This document shows, piece by piece, positions 26,501-38,201 of a stretch of DNA of 64,000 bases. The position numbers and the translations under genes are program-made. The notes beneath the pieces were generated by a model. That model was not told the origin of the DNA. It made no database searches and worked only from the letters and a program-made list of their open reading frames with translations. Where the stretch lies: the NCBI GenBank assembly GCA_014706295.1, contig JACSVZ010000002.1:133061431-133125430 (forward strand), read 5' to 3'. Each line of letters begins with the position of its first letter. Position 1 is the stretch's first letter. The DNA comes from Lycocorax pyrrhopterus obiensis. Its lineage: Eukaryota > Chordata > Aves > Passeriformes > Paradisaeidae.

Positions 26501-29278
26501 AGTGTCAAATAGAATAGCAGGAAAAAAAAAATCTAGTACATAGCTACTAAATGTGCTAGCCTTGATAAGAAGACATCACCACTATGATAACAATGTAGCA
26601 AAAGTTATAGTATATCCAAATTTAAAGCATCTGTTCAGAGAAACAAGTCTGAACAACAACTTACTTTTTTGGAAGTGTTTGCACTGATCTGTCAATTTTG
26701 CTGAATTTAGTAGTTTTAACTTAGATTCACAATAATCAATACTATATATTTCAAATCAATTGAAAAGCTTTGCACAATGAAGCCTCAGTGAAGTAACAAC
26801 TGCAGCAAAAAATCAAGTGAAGGAAACAAAAAAAGATGGCAGTCAGAACAACACAATTCTTCAGGGTACTTGGAGCATTTATTTCTACTGAGGGGATAAA
26901 CACAGGAACTCAAATCCACAACCAAATTTTATAGTATCCAATGCACTGGTACCCAGTGTTTTCTTAAAACCATGTAAACTATGGAGGCTCAATTTTGCCG
27001 ACCAACAGACACCTCAAGTAATAACTGGTACTGCAAAAACGCCACAGCTAGTAATTCTGAAATGCATACAAGCTAAAAACATCCCAGGCTGTCAACAATC
27101 ACACTCTCAATTACTGCCTAGATAGATATCTCAGCTGTTCCAGTATTTTAACATAATCATTAACTATCTGAGACAGTATAAATGGAACACTAAAACTAGA
27201 AAATGCAGAGACATCTAAGAAAGCAAAACCACATTATTTACACAGTACAAACAGTACTCATGAATTTTTTAAAAACCTGTAAGGAAATCAGTGAATTATA
27301 CTTAAGAAGTGTGGAAATAATGCCTACACCTTGGGAAACTTGAGGCACCTGGTAAAAGGTACATAACGTGTGAAGGAATGTACCTAACATACCAAAAGCA
27401 CAAAGTTTAAAAATCCGAGATCTCTTAACAAACCACAAGATTGATAATAATCACAAGTTTTAGCCAGACCAAGTAACAAATGATAAATATTTAGTGCTTA
27501 GTTGAAAATAATATTAATACAGTTAACATTTATTTGATATTAAACCAGGAGCGACTGAGGTAAAGAAATCAAAGAGATTCACGTGTAGGGTCCTTCCAAC
27601 ACTAATGCAGTAGAGCTCTTCCTCTCCTAGCAATGACAGAAACAGATAAAAACGCCATGCTAATTACATGCTTTGCTCTGATGACAGGAATGGAGTCAGA
27701 TGGCTTCTGTCATGATTCTGGTCTTCCTCTGGCTGACAGTGTTCTCATTTACTGCATAACAATCACACCAACTACCTTATATTCAGTTTTCGAACTTTTT
27801 GCTACGAGGTTGTTTAGGATACGCGTTTTTTTCTTCTCCCCTCAAATGAACATCACTTTAAATATTGCCCACATAACCTCACAGACGTTTTGACTATAGA
27901 TGCAATATTGGCTCAGAACAGTCAGCTGAATATGTACATGCTTGGACAAGTTGACATATGACTAACTTATTAGACAATATAAATTTCTACAGTGTTAAAA
28001 TTAGAAGTTGTTTTCTTAAAAGACTACAAAACTGTTCAAATAAATTAAATGCAGTGGTTTTGCCAATAATACAATTTCCAGCTTAGCAAAATATATCTCT
28101 TCAGTATATCACAAAACATCACTAAAGACTGACATTCAAGAGTTTAACATACAATAATTTATTAAGTCAAGTGATTCCTTTAGGACAGTCTGTTCTGGAT
28201 TTAGAGTTCAACTTCTTTAGAAAACAGAATAAACTGGCTGGCAGACTTCATTTGCTTACATGATTCAGGCTATTATTTCAAACAAGGTGAATGAACCCAA
28301 AGAACTATTTATTCTTCCTCATCTCATACCATCATTAACAAACTGACATGCAAGTAAAGTTTGGGTCCTGACCAACGAACTTTTATGACAATTTTACTTG
28401 TCTTCCCTTAGAACCAAATGAAGAATGAGTTATATATACAGTCTTTTTTTAACTGCAAACAACATCTGTACCACAGAAACCTGGAATGGTTCTAATCCAA
28501 AACTAAATGTTTTAAAGCTTATATAAGTGTACTGTGTTTTTCTTTAACAGGACAAAATAATATCAATAGCATTGCAGTCTCAGTAGTTTAACATAAAATA
28601 CTGTTTCAATCACAATTTTAGGGAATAATAATTTTCTGATCTTCACTAATGTTTCTCAGTCATTAGTGCTCCCGAGGGTATTCACTAAACCAAAAACCAA
28701 CCTGGAGATAAGGATAATTAAGACTGACCCCTCCTGCCACCATTTCTACCTTGGAACTCTTTTAGTGTCCCTGTCCTACTACTGTAAATATTTTTCTTTT
28801 GACACACCTTTACACCTGGAAGTCAGAACCAGGGAGATTCACCTACTGTACCACTGCACTGACTGCTACCAACTGTACAAAACTTTAAAGAAATTTTCTG
28901 TAGCCTTCTGCTCAGTGAGACAGAAATTCAAATTAATTTATCTAGGTGACAAGTATGGTTAAGCCTATATAAAGTTTGAATTTCCAGAAATCTGAAGAAG
29001 CCAAATACCCATGCTTCCAGACTTCATTCCAAAGGAAGACATGTCCTAGTTTTTGCATTATACCACCTCAGAGACTTTTCATAACCCAGCCTCTGCTCTG
29101 AACACAAATCTCTTACAAACTGGTCCTGAAAGTGCTGCATCACAGCAGCACTTAGATGTCTACCAATATCTTTACACCTACCAATTAGATATAAACCATC
29201 ATCCTGTCAAGAGTTAAATAAAAATCAAACAAAATGGTAACATTAGAAATTCAGTTTAGCAAGAAAATAAGTAAGATC

Positions 29279-29414
29279 AGCATCCCTGGAGGTACTTTAA
29301 ACATGGGTAAATGTGTTGTTCAGGGACACGGTTTAACAATGGACTTGGCAGTGCTGGATTTGCAGTTGGACTCTGATCATGAAGGTCTTTTCTAACCTAC
29401 ATGATTCTGTGATT
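29279..29414 (+). mobile_element. CR1 LINE 3'-end fragment
   Basis: About 135 bp of CR1 3' end: CATCCCTGGAGGT near 29281, then TTGGCAGTGCTGGATTTGCA, then GATCATGAAGGTCTTTTC, ending CATGATTCTGTGATTCC. The order and the octamer-like tail fit CR1. It lies in LRP12 intron 1, antisense to the gene. Confidence 0.85.
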
Positions 29415-32063
29415 CCAAGATTTACTTAATTTCCAGTTGATCAATCATGGAACTTTGGTTTGAAAAATACTGCCCTCAAGAACAGGACTGATTTCTCAAA
29501 CAACATCTTCTCCCCTAAAAAAACTACTTGCTCAACATATGGTTCTGTTTTAAACGCAGATAACTGTTATGGCCTTTGAGAAAAGCAGAAATGTCTTAGT
29601 ATTTGTCCCAGTAAAAGCCAGGCCAGGATTATATAGAGACACATAAAACCAATTATTTCTTGGATATAAAACTCTCAAGCCAACAGGAAAGCTGGAAATA
29701 TAAACCAAAAAATACCGTTGCCCAACGCCCTACCAAGCTGTAATTCTTGTTAGTCGGTGCTATTCCAATATTTCACTCATCAGTATTCCTCCTTCTCAAA
29801 TTTTTATAATTATAGTCATCATCAGAAGGAAGGTTTGAAGAATCCACCAACTACAGGGAAACAGAGAAACATTCTCTGGAGAGCTCAATGCCCACATAAC
29901 AACCTTGGTGAATTTAGTATTTTAATTAGCAGAAAATTCTAGATATTTTAACTGTGCAACTGCATAATGGAAGGCAACCGAAGCGATGCACCATTGCTTT
30001 TCCAAGCATGCATTTACCTTGGGTACTGCCTACTGCATTCAAAGCCTTAACATAATGATATCTGCAAGGCTCTGCTGAGGATCAACATTACAGTCCAGAG
30101 CTATGCTGACAGCAGTGTCTTGATCAAATTCATGTCAGTATTAAATTAGCTTAGTCTGGAAGAGCTAAAAGCAGTTGTACAGGAAGGTAAAATGCTTTAA
30201 TAGGACAGTTCCCAGTCTCACTTCCTTCTCCCAAAAGAAATAAATGGGAGAAATCAAAATGAAAGCTAGAGAAAGGGCTACACTTAAGTGCTTGCTTCTG
30301 TTTTAGATACGATAGCCTGCGGAGGAGAAAGTTCCTTTCCTTTGCGCAGTGAAACTGGTCAGAACTTCAGACATTTGTAACAAAAACTGTTAAGGGAAAC
30401 TAAGCCCTTATGAGGATGAAGTGGCACAGCATGCTGATCAAAATCAGAAGCACCTTCTCCTTCCTGGCAGGGGCACTAACGGATGCTGACGTGTTTCTTA
30501 GCAAGGCAGAAGAAACTTATGAAGCCTTCTTGGCTGAACTTTTAGAAGTCTTGATTAAACGTCTACGAAAAATGTTATTCAGAAAGAATTTTATTTGGTT
30601 GGTTTTTCTCTAACTAAAAATTATGCTTGTGATTTAAGTTTTTGTAAAGGAAATGCTAACAGTAACACATAAGTTACAGTATCACAATTCAAAACGTTTT
30701 ACTTAGGTCAGGCTGATGAGGAACATCACAAGTATAATTTTGACTTTTATTTTCAATTTTGTGATGAGTGTAATAAAACCAGCACTCTGAGTTTGTTAGA
30801 AAACCTTTCCACAGAAATTAAATTTCTCAAGTACATTAAGAATGCAAACAGAAGAACAGCTTAATATATCCAAACTTGAGATTTTTGCTACCACTTCCTG
30901 CTCCACCATTAGCTAACTCCTTTTCAGTTGTGCTTGTAGTTTACCTTTTGACATGAAACTCTTTTGCTTGACTTAGTATGCATGCAAAAGACTGGTCAGT
31001 ACCCCACTTTGTTCATGCAAATACACCTGCTCAAAAATTACACTTTACCCGCATAACTATTTGGTTACAGATACTGGCACAGTTGCAGCTCTGTTTGAAG
31101 AAGCCTTCCTTACTTTTCTTCTCATGTAAATATGAAATGGGAAATGCTCCTACAAGTTTATGTAGTACATCTACACTTTTACAGTTTGGACTGATTGTTG
31201 CGGCAGAGGTATGTGCTGGACAAAGCACTTTGCACAGACAAATCTGAAACATCCTTATGTTCCAGACTAGAGCTTGCTTTTCTTAACAGTGAAAGAGATT
31301 CCAGTTTCATATGCTCAATCACATGTTTAGAGTAAAGGCATCTACTTCAGAAACTGCTGAGGCAGGACCCCTGTCGCTGTCCTCCTCAGGGCAAGACACA
31401 TGCCCAGCTCTGTGCCAAAGGCGGCTTCTCCTGCTTGAGGCCCATGGACATTACCTATGCTCGACTTCGTAAAACAAACACAACTCCCTAAGAAAACATG
31501 AGATGACTCTATTTGTCAAGTATCTGTGTTCTGATCTGTCATGTGTTACTGGGCCACCTTCATAATGTAAAAACCATTCTCAGTAATCTACACAAATATT
31601 TTTCATTAGCAGTTCTGTTTAAAGATGGGTTTATACCCAGGGATGAAATCCTATTCGGGTATGAACTGCAGACAGGCTGAGAAGAATCAAAGGTCCCTGG
31701 AAGGTCTTCCAGGCCTGTGCTGATATGTCACACACTCATCACCAGCGCCAGCCCCCGACCCCGCGGCCCGGAGAGGCCGCCCTGCCCCCGACACCAGGCC
31801 TCGTTCGTGCTGGCCGGACGTGGAACATCTCCCAAGCATCCATCCCCATTATCCACAGGCAGCGATTACTCGTGACTCAGAGGATTTGGGGCTGGCTTGT
31901 TTGTGCGGCCCCGCGCCAACTCCGGAGTTCCCGGCAACGCACATCTGCGGGAGAGCAAGCCGAGGGCAGCTGGGCCAAATCCCAGAATACCGGCCTCAGT
32001 TTTAAGGACTTCCCAGAGGAGATTTCCGTCCACCCCCACAAATAATAGATAAATAAATTACCA

Positions 32064-32105
32064 ACACACAAAAAAAACCCAAACAAAACAAACAAACAAA
32101 AAACC
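32064..32105 (+). repeat. A-rich simple sequence inside the CpG island
   Basis: An AAAC/AAAAC-type A-rich stretch interrupts the GC-rich region just inside intron 1. On the LRP12 strand it is a T-rich tract about 220-260 bases past the exon 1 donor. Confidence 0.85.
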
Positions 32106-32325
32106 ACGGAGCGAGTTCTAGAGCAGTCGAGCTCGAAGGAGACGGGGGTGGGGGCGGAGAAGGGAAGTATGGGGACACCAGCCGGGCCTGGCGGCGGTCC
32201 TGGGAGGCTCCAGAGACCCCGCGGAGGCCGGCCGGGAGAAAGGCCGCTTTGTTCCCCCTCCCCCGCGGCCGCCTCCCGGCCCGCGAGACGGAGGCGGACG
32301 GGCGGCGTCACTGCCCGGTACCTAC

Positions 32326-32404
32326 CGCAGCAGGAGACGACGAGGAGCAGGAGCTGCGCTGACCTCCAAGCCGGGGAGCCCTCTGCGCTCCCCCAAGGGG
32401 CCAT
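32326..32404 (-). CDS. LRP12: LRP12 coding exon 1 (start codon and signal peptide)
   Basis: First coding exon of LDL receptor-related protein 12, a type I membrane receptor of the CUB/LDLa class. The ATG at 32404-32402 has a strong context (G at -3, G at +4). It opens 26 codons plus one base and ends at a GTAGGT donor (32325 downward). The peptide begins MAPWGSAEGSPAWRSAQ, then a run of Leu and Val (LLLLVVS), then Cys-Cys: a typical signal peptide. Human LRP12, from memory, has the same length to this splice site and shares SP-x-WRSA and the Leu run. The phase-1 end joins exactly to exon 2 at 3150, giving Gly at the junction. The same frame stays open upstream to 32464, but only from a GTG, so the ATG is the sensible start. 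The rest of the exon is 5' UTR in the CpG island. Exon 1 alone would be weak evidence; the match with exon 2 makes the identification firm. Confidence 0.93.
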
Positions 32405-32960
32405 AACACCCGCCCGCGGCGAGGCAGCGCGGAGCCGGAGCTGCCACCGCCGCGCCCCCGACACGGAGCCGGAGCTGCCGCCGCCGCAGGAGGGGCCGGC
32501 GGCGCCTCGCCCCCTCGCCCGCCGGAGCCGCCGCCTCGGGGAGCGCTAGCGGCCCGCACGCCTCGGCCGCCCGCTCGCCCGCCGAGCCATGAGCCGCCAC
32601 CGCCGCCGGCCTCGGCCTCCCTCCCTGCGCGCCGCTTCCTCCTCCCGGCTCGGCTCCGCCGCGGCTGCGCACTGCCGGCACGAGCGCATGGAGCCGCTCC
32701 CGGCAGCCGCGGGCCGGGCGGGCGAGCGGGGCGGAGCGGCGGCCCCCAGACGGCGGGGGCGGGCCCGGGCCGCCGCGCTCGGCGCAGCACCGCCCTGCCG
32801 GCTCCTCCGGCTCCTCCTTCGTCACCTCCTCCCTCCCCTCCCACTCCGTCACCGCCGCAGCCGCCGGGTTTTGGCCCGCCCCGGGCAGCGGTCGTCCCGC
32901 CCCGTCCCAACGAGCCAGCCGCCTCTACTCCGGGAGGCTGAGGCTGCATCCGGAGGAGGG
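32405..32960 (-). promoter_or_regulatory. LRP12: LRP12 5' UTR and proximal promoter with GC boxes
   Basis: This is the stretch immediately upstream of the LRP12 ATG. Sp1-type GC boxes (CCCGCCCC on the plus strand) lie at 32875-32882 and 32896-32903, and GGGGGCGGG lies at 32755-32763. Two CRE half-sites (CGTCAC, i.e. GTGACG on the coding strand) lie at 32820-32825 and 32847-32852. No TATA box is evident, as expected for a CpG-island promoter with dispersed starts. The exact transcription start, and so the UTR/promoter boundary, cannot be fixed from sequence alone; a 5' UTR of a few hundred bases is likely by inference. Confidence 0.7.
32431..32487 (-). repeat. 23-bp duplication with short GCC/CGG run in LRP12 5' UTR
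   Basis: Two copies of a 23-bp unit starting GGAGCCGGAGCTGCC (plus strand) lie at 32431-32453 and 32465-32487, differing at one base and separated by 11 bp. The distal copy contains an uninterrupted run of GCC triplets (GCCGCCGCCGC); in the proximal copy an A interrupts the run. On the LRP12 coding strand this reads as CGG repeats 27-83 bases upstream of the ATG. Human LRP12 has a polymorphic CGG repeat in its 5' UTR. Confidence 0.8.
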
Positions 32961-33576
32961 AGGGTGAATATCTTGGCGGCTGAGCGGCCCTGGTCCTCGG
33001 CCCGCACAGGATAACCCAGTGGGTGTTTGAGTGCCCTGCCTCTCGGCCCTGAGTAAAAACTGCCTGAATCCAAACCCAGTCTGTAAAGCACAAGGATAAC
33101 CTGGCAGCTGGCGGCTGCGGTGCTTCTGATCTCCCAATCTGCATCTCAGCAGAGAGACCGAAAAATTACCGTGGGAGCACAAAAGTGCAACTGCTGTAGA
33201 TGCAAAATTACAGACCCCATAAAAGTTCCTTGTGACACTTACTGTTCCATTATGATTGCCCGTTTTCCTGCTGCATAGTTATCTGTTGTCAAAAGCAAGT
33301 GGAATTCACAGCGCAACTGTTATATTTAGCTTTAATTTTGCAGTGCCTGATGCAGACCCTGAGAAGTGTTTACTGCCCCTGTTCGACTAGAACCATTTGT
33401 TTGGAATAACAAAGTATTGCCATTCCCGAGGAAAGCAAAAGTTAACTTATGTTGGTAAGGCTTTATAGCTACACCTTGAAAATAGATGTGTTAAGTCAGA
33501 CCAGAGTTCTTGCTCCACAAATGGTCATTGCTATGGAGAGCGCTCTATGCTATTTCTACTCATTCATCTCATTTTT

Positions 33577-33840
33577 TCATAGAATCATGAAATAATTTCA
33601 GTTGGAAAAGACCTTTAAAATCATTGAGTCCAACTGTAAATATGGTATTGCCAAGTCCACTACTAAACCATGTCCCCAGGTGTCACATCTACATATCCTT
33701 TGAATACCTTCAGGAATGGTGAGTCAACTACTTGCCTGCTCTAATGCTTGACAACCCTTTATGTGAAGAAATGTTTCCTAATATCCAATAACTTTTCCTG
33801 TCACAACTTGACGTAATTTCCTTTCATTTGTTGTTCTGTG
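33577..33840 (-). mobile_element. CR1 LINE 3' end, minus orientation
   Basis: Begins on the plus strand with TCATAGAATCATGAAAT, the reverse complement of a CR1 tail. It continues with GTTGGAAAAGACCTTTAAAA, ATTGAGTCCAACTGT, ATGTCCCCAGGTGTCACATC and a TTTCCTAATATCCAA segment. About 260 bp, 5'-truncated, about 600 bp upstream of the LRP12 CpG island and in the same orientation as LRP12. The far edge is approximate. Confidence 0.9.
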
Positions 33841-36800
33841 ATTTCTCCTGCATTTATTTCCAAATCCCCATCTATTTGTGAAGGAAGAGAAATATATTGA
33901 GAGGATGTCTCATTTGGAAGGGAGGAGACGTTTATTTAAGGGTGAGCATCTGAATGAAGATTCAGCATTAATAATTGTCATGAAAGAAGGAAGGTAAACC
34001 AGCCAAGCATGAATACTTTCCAAGTCTGAGAAGTTGTGGTCCAGAAACATCTTGTACTAGAGATGGCATCATTGAGTTTAACTGAACAGGTAACTGAGTA
34101 CTCAATGGATTAGTCTTCAGCACATTTGTCCAGTCACAGTTTGAACCTGTACGTGTTCATCTCTCCAAAGCCATGTGTATGCACACAAAATTAACATTTC
34201 ATGGAAGAAGAATACACAGCCTATAGGTTTATACAAATAAGAAAAGCATTCACAGCACCTTGGCCAACAATCCTTTAGGTTTCTTTCGACTCACAAGTCT
34301 AACTAACTTGTTCAGTGAAACCTCAGGTGGCCTTTTTTTCATGCACTGTATCCCATTCGTTTTTTTAATTTTGATTATTAACAATGGGGCACTGAAGGAA
34401 TGCTCAGGAAGTCTGGTCGGTAGCTACTGAGAGAGGCATTACTGCTTTTATGAACAGACACCACACAAAGCCTATGAACACACAGGGACTTCTAACCGTC
34501 CCACAGTAATTACAGCTGTAACTGAGAGATGTGATATGATTCTCTTTCCATAGATTTTAGTTGCATAACAAAGAAGACAACACTAATTAGCATTTCAGAT
34601 TAAATGCAATTCCAAGCAACTCAAATATCTCTGTTGGCAAAACTACCTTCAACTTACTGCACAAACAAGTGGCTACCCTTTACCATGTACCCAGGATGAT
34701 TGTTCATGACAGAGACCAAAGCATCAACCCCTGGCATCATGGGTTTAATTCCAACATCCTTCTTAAAGATGCAGATTGAAGGATGATATACAAGAGAGTC
34801 TTGCCTCAGTACTAAATGAGCTTGGCAAGCTAAAGGTGAGATACCGAAGTGATGATCTAAAGAAAAAAAACTCTGCTGGAGCAGTTTGCCTGCATATGAG
34901 ATGAGCTGGATCTTCTAAGTCCAGGGAAGAGAATGTGTTAGTAGTCCAGATAAAACACTCAGGATGTCAAGCAACATCTTCTCATGTAACACCCTTAGCA
35001 AGTCCACCAGATCTATGAATTTCTTTCCTAGCCATGTTGCCTGTGTAAAAAGTCTTATTCATTTTTGGTGGCTTCTTTTGCTACTCCTGTTGGTCTCTGC
35101 TGATACCTTTCTTAATCTCTTTGATGTTTTGGAAGAATATCTTTACTCCTATGCCTGAAAAGTATGTTCTAAATCCTAGTCATAACTTTATGTACATGAA
35201 ATTCTAATCATGACTGCATTTTTTGTTTGGTGGTTTTTCTTTACTGTTATCTGAAGATGACTAATAGAAGTTTATTAGTAGGAATAATTTTAAACTGGCA
35301 CAGATGTTGACAGCATCTTTTGATTTGAAGGCACATGAAGATAAAATATCCTCAAAGCACACATCCTTCACCTTGAACCAAATCAAGATTGCTGTAACAG
35401 GCAGTCATTCTTCTGTCCGATGCTCAAGGTTGGCACATGAAGCTACTGAGGCAGCTTCAGCAAGAATTATCTGGCACCCACTGACAATATCAGCATATGA
35501 TTTTTTTCCTCCTGTACTTTTCTTTGCAACATTATTATGTTTTTAATAATCAGTTGGTTATAGTCACTTCAGCTTCACTTCACTTCCTACTAAATGCACT
35601 TCCTTTTTGCCATCGTTGCTCTTCTTTTTTTTCTCTTCCTCATCAGTTCTCCCAGTTCAGACTATGCTGTTAGCAAATGCCACCCACAGATTTAACAGCA
35701 GTTTTATGGCCCATTGTAAAACTACTCCACATTTAATTCCTTTCTCTCTATTCCTGCTCTGACTGTGTGCAAAATTGGAGATAATCTTACAGTGTCTCTC
35801 TAATGCCAAGTCCTGGCTGGAACCTCTCAGCACCATTTTAATACACAATAAGAATGAGGACAATTTAAGATGTTGACTAGATCTCAGCTTAATGAAGTAA
35901 CAGTATTTTTCCTTTACCAATCTCAATATTTTCTGTCCCATAACTTCCCTTCACATGAGGTCATAAGAAATACGGCTATAATCAGTACCAGTATTTAACT
36001 TCTTGGTGAGCCCTCAACCACATCAGAATTTACCTTAGCTGTTTTTTGCAGAAGTTTATCATAAGAAGGACAGCAATAGAATTCTAAATATTCTTATTTT
36101 GTGTTATTAGTTTTTAAAAAAAAATTATTTATAAACAATAAAACAGCAAATAGGCAGCAGAGGAAGTGAATTTCTCTTCTAGACTTAACGTTTATTTTGC
36201 AGCACAACACAGGAACACTGGGACAAAACTTATTTGTGCCATCTATTCAGTGATTTATTTTTTCTAACAAACAGTTGTTTGCACAGCAGTTGTCTAAAGG
36301 GTACTACTAAGCTACATTTTTTTACAACATTAATTTTAATACTAGACCACAGCTACCTCAAATCTAGAGTACCCTACATAACTTCACTGCAAAATGATGA
36401 AAGACAGTAGAAGATGTCAGAAATGTCTGGATCAAGGCCATTGTGCTAAAAATATATAGCATACATCAGAATCTGCTTACAGTGTGCTGGTGTACATATT
36501 CGTACTGCTCTTCCATATTGGAGGAAATATATCAAATGTGTTAAGTCATCATTTATTTCCCTGGTATCTATTATTAGTATCATTGTGCAGTCTCGAGGTC
36601 AGTCAAGAGCAGGGCCCCATTTTGCTAAGGACCGAACAAACATAGGACATGCTGTACGCTGAGTAGTGAAAATAGTCCAAATATAGTTCACCTAACTGCA
36701 AATGAAGTGTGCCTGGAGACAGTGACAGTGTAGCTGCATCCTTGTAGCTTGCACCCACACACATTAATTTCGTAGGGCACATTAGTTTAAGCACCATAAT

Positions 36801-38164
36801 CCACTAGCTGCTTCTGGGTTCACGTTCATTTCTTCAAACCACTATAGAGCACTTGGAGTAAGTCACTGCTCTTTTTCCATGCTTTCTGGACTGAGGACCT
36901 ATTTGTAGACAGTTTTTAAGCTCTTTGCCTAAAATCTCAACAAAGTAACTGTATCCCCCTCAGGAGAAACAGGTGTGTTTACAAACAAGTTTTAAGAACT
37001 GCCTACAAAATTTCTTACTTCAGTTAAAAGTAATTCATGTCCCTAAGATGATAGTAGTTCGGGTTTTCCTTGATAGTCATCCAAATCTGGACTCTCTCTC
37101 TTACATGTATCAGATATTATGCTTTAAATATTATTACAACTGGTTTATGTTCAACTGACTCAGCAGATTAAATCATGAGTTGTAGTCGTAAGCTCTGTAG
37201 TTTCTCTGACAGTAATAGCACTTCTGTCATATGCTGCATGAATTGCAATTGCCTAATTTTGTAGTTTTAAACAGTTCTGGAAATGTTGCCCAAGCTTATT
37301 CATTTATATAAGTACATCACTGCTCCTGAAAGGACAATCAAACAGAAGTAACATCAATTTGGAATAGGCCATGTGACAAAGTGTGACCTAATTCAGCCTG
37401 CAATTATACTGTGTGACTTACTGCTTAAATAAGTACCTACAACATGGTAACATCACCGGTATTAAAACTGCTTTTGTTCATTCCTTACTGTTAAGTAAAG
37501 CAGCTTAACGCTTACTGTGGCAATGTGGACCTAGACGACAGGCAAAGATCAACAAGTGTGGTGATATCTTCATTCTTCTGCCTGCTTCCTTAATAACAGC
37601 CCCAGAAGTGGCTTAAGAACCATTATATTAGCACTATTTTACTACAAAATTTCCAGTGCATTAGATAAACAGCAGTGGTTATCTAAGGTGGTTGAATAGT
37701 ATCAGAAGATGGGAGATAATCGGAGTCTATAGTTACATCGCATCTCAGAAGAAAATTTAGTCTTTCGCTCCAGTTTTAGGACCTAAGGCAGCTTTTCACA
37801 GCCATTCCCTTACCTTTGGATTTATCTTCTCAGGATTAAGGAACTGGATCTGTTTGTTGATACCTGGGAGAAACTTCTATCACTGAAATCTCTGTTTGAT
37901 TTTTACTGTATAAAACGTAATAAACCCATAAGAAAGGCCTGAGTTTAAAGTCTAATAAAAACAATGTAGATATTGTTGTAGATATTGTATACAAATAGCT
38001 GAAGACATTTGTATAAAGCTTTCAAATATTTTTTATCAATTATCCAATCACAGAAGGAGCACAACTGTTCAGATGATTCATGGATAGAATTAAGAATTAA
38101 ACTATTATTTTAATTTTAGAGCAAACCCAAAGACCAAAGGGAAGAGAAAAGCAAAAAATCCTGA

Positions 38165-38201
38165 ATATGCAAAAAAACAAAAAAAAAAAAGAAAGAAAAA
38201 G
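38165..38201 (+). repeat. A-rich simple repeat
   Basis: A nearly uninterrupted A tract with scattered C and G (AAAAAACAAAA..., then GAAAGAAAAAG). No retroposon body is recognised next to it. Confidence 0.85.

Larger units (their letters stand above)
3151..32325 (-). other. LRP12: LRP12 intron 1 (29,175 bp)
   Basis: Bounded by the exon 1 donor (GTAGGT) and the exon 2 acceptor (TTTTAG). Mostly unique AT-rich DNA. Recognisable contents are CR1 fragments near 9039-9082, 11268-11668 and 29279-29414, a solo LTR at 22481-23589, simple repeats listed separately, and the intronic shoulder of the CpG island from about 31740. I see nothing supportable in 3151-9038, 9083-11267, 11669-18500, 18540-22480, 23595-29278 or 29415-31739. 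Open frames of 60-150 codons in these stretches look random. Regulatory elements may be present but cannot be recognised without cross-species alignment. Confidence 0.85.
1..32404 (-). other. LRP12: LRP12 gene, 5' part only (two coding exons, intron 1, start of intron 2)
   Basis: This is the span of the gene visible here, transcribed from right to left from the CpG island. The full protein in other vertebrates has a signal peptide, CUB and LDLa modules, one membrane segment and a long cytoplasmic tail. Only the signal peptide and the 19-residue linker are encoded here. The rest of the gene continues beyond position 1. In human, LRP12 lies between DPYS (downstream) and ZFPM2 (upstream, opposite strand), so the sequence right of the CpG island should be the LRP12-ZFPM2 interval if synteny holds. 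The transcription start was not located; 32404 is the translation start. Confidence 0.9.
31740..33010. promoter_or_regulatory. LRP12: CpG island over LRP12 exon 1 and promoter
   Basis: The sequence changes abruptly from AT-rich to very GC-rich and CpG-dense from about 31740 and back again near 33010; within it, 32110-32960 is extreme. The island covers the start of intron 1, coding exon 1, the 5' UTR and the proximal promoter. It is interrupted by an A-rich stretch at about 32064-32105. Several long open frames run through it on both strands. They are by-products of low stop-codon density in GC-rich DNA and are not supported as genes. Confidence 0.92.

Noticed and set aside
27571..27602. Possible CR1 tail (GGGTCCTTCCAACAC)
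   Set aside because: The match is too short to separate from chance, with no tail repeat or upstream CR1 sequence.
32405..32464. Possible 20-residue N-terminal extension of LRP12
   Set aside because: The open frame upstream starts at a GTG, not an ATG, and the ATG at 32404 has a strong context and gives the same length to the splice site as human LRP12.
32148..33144. Several long open frames (133-278 codons) on both strands around the CpG island
   Set aside because: They are Ala/Arg/Gly/Pro-rich translations of GC-rich DNA with few stop codons, overlap one another, and conflict with the supported LRP12 exon 1 frame and splice site.
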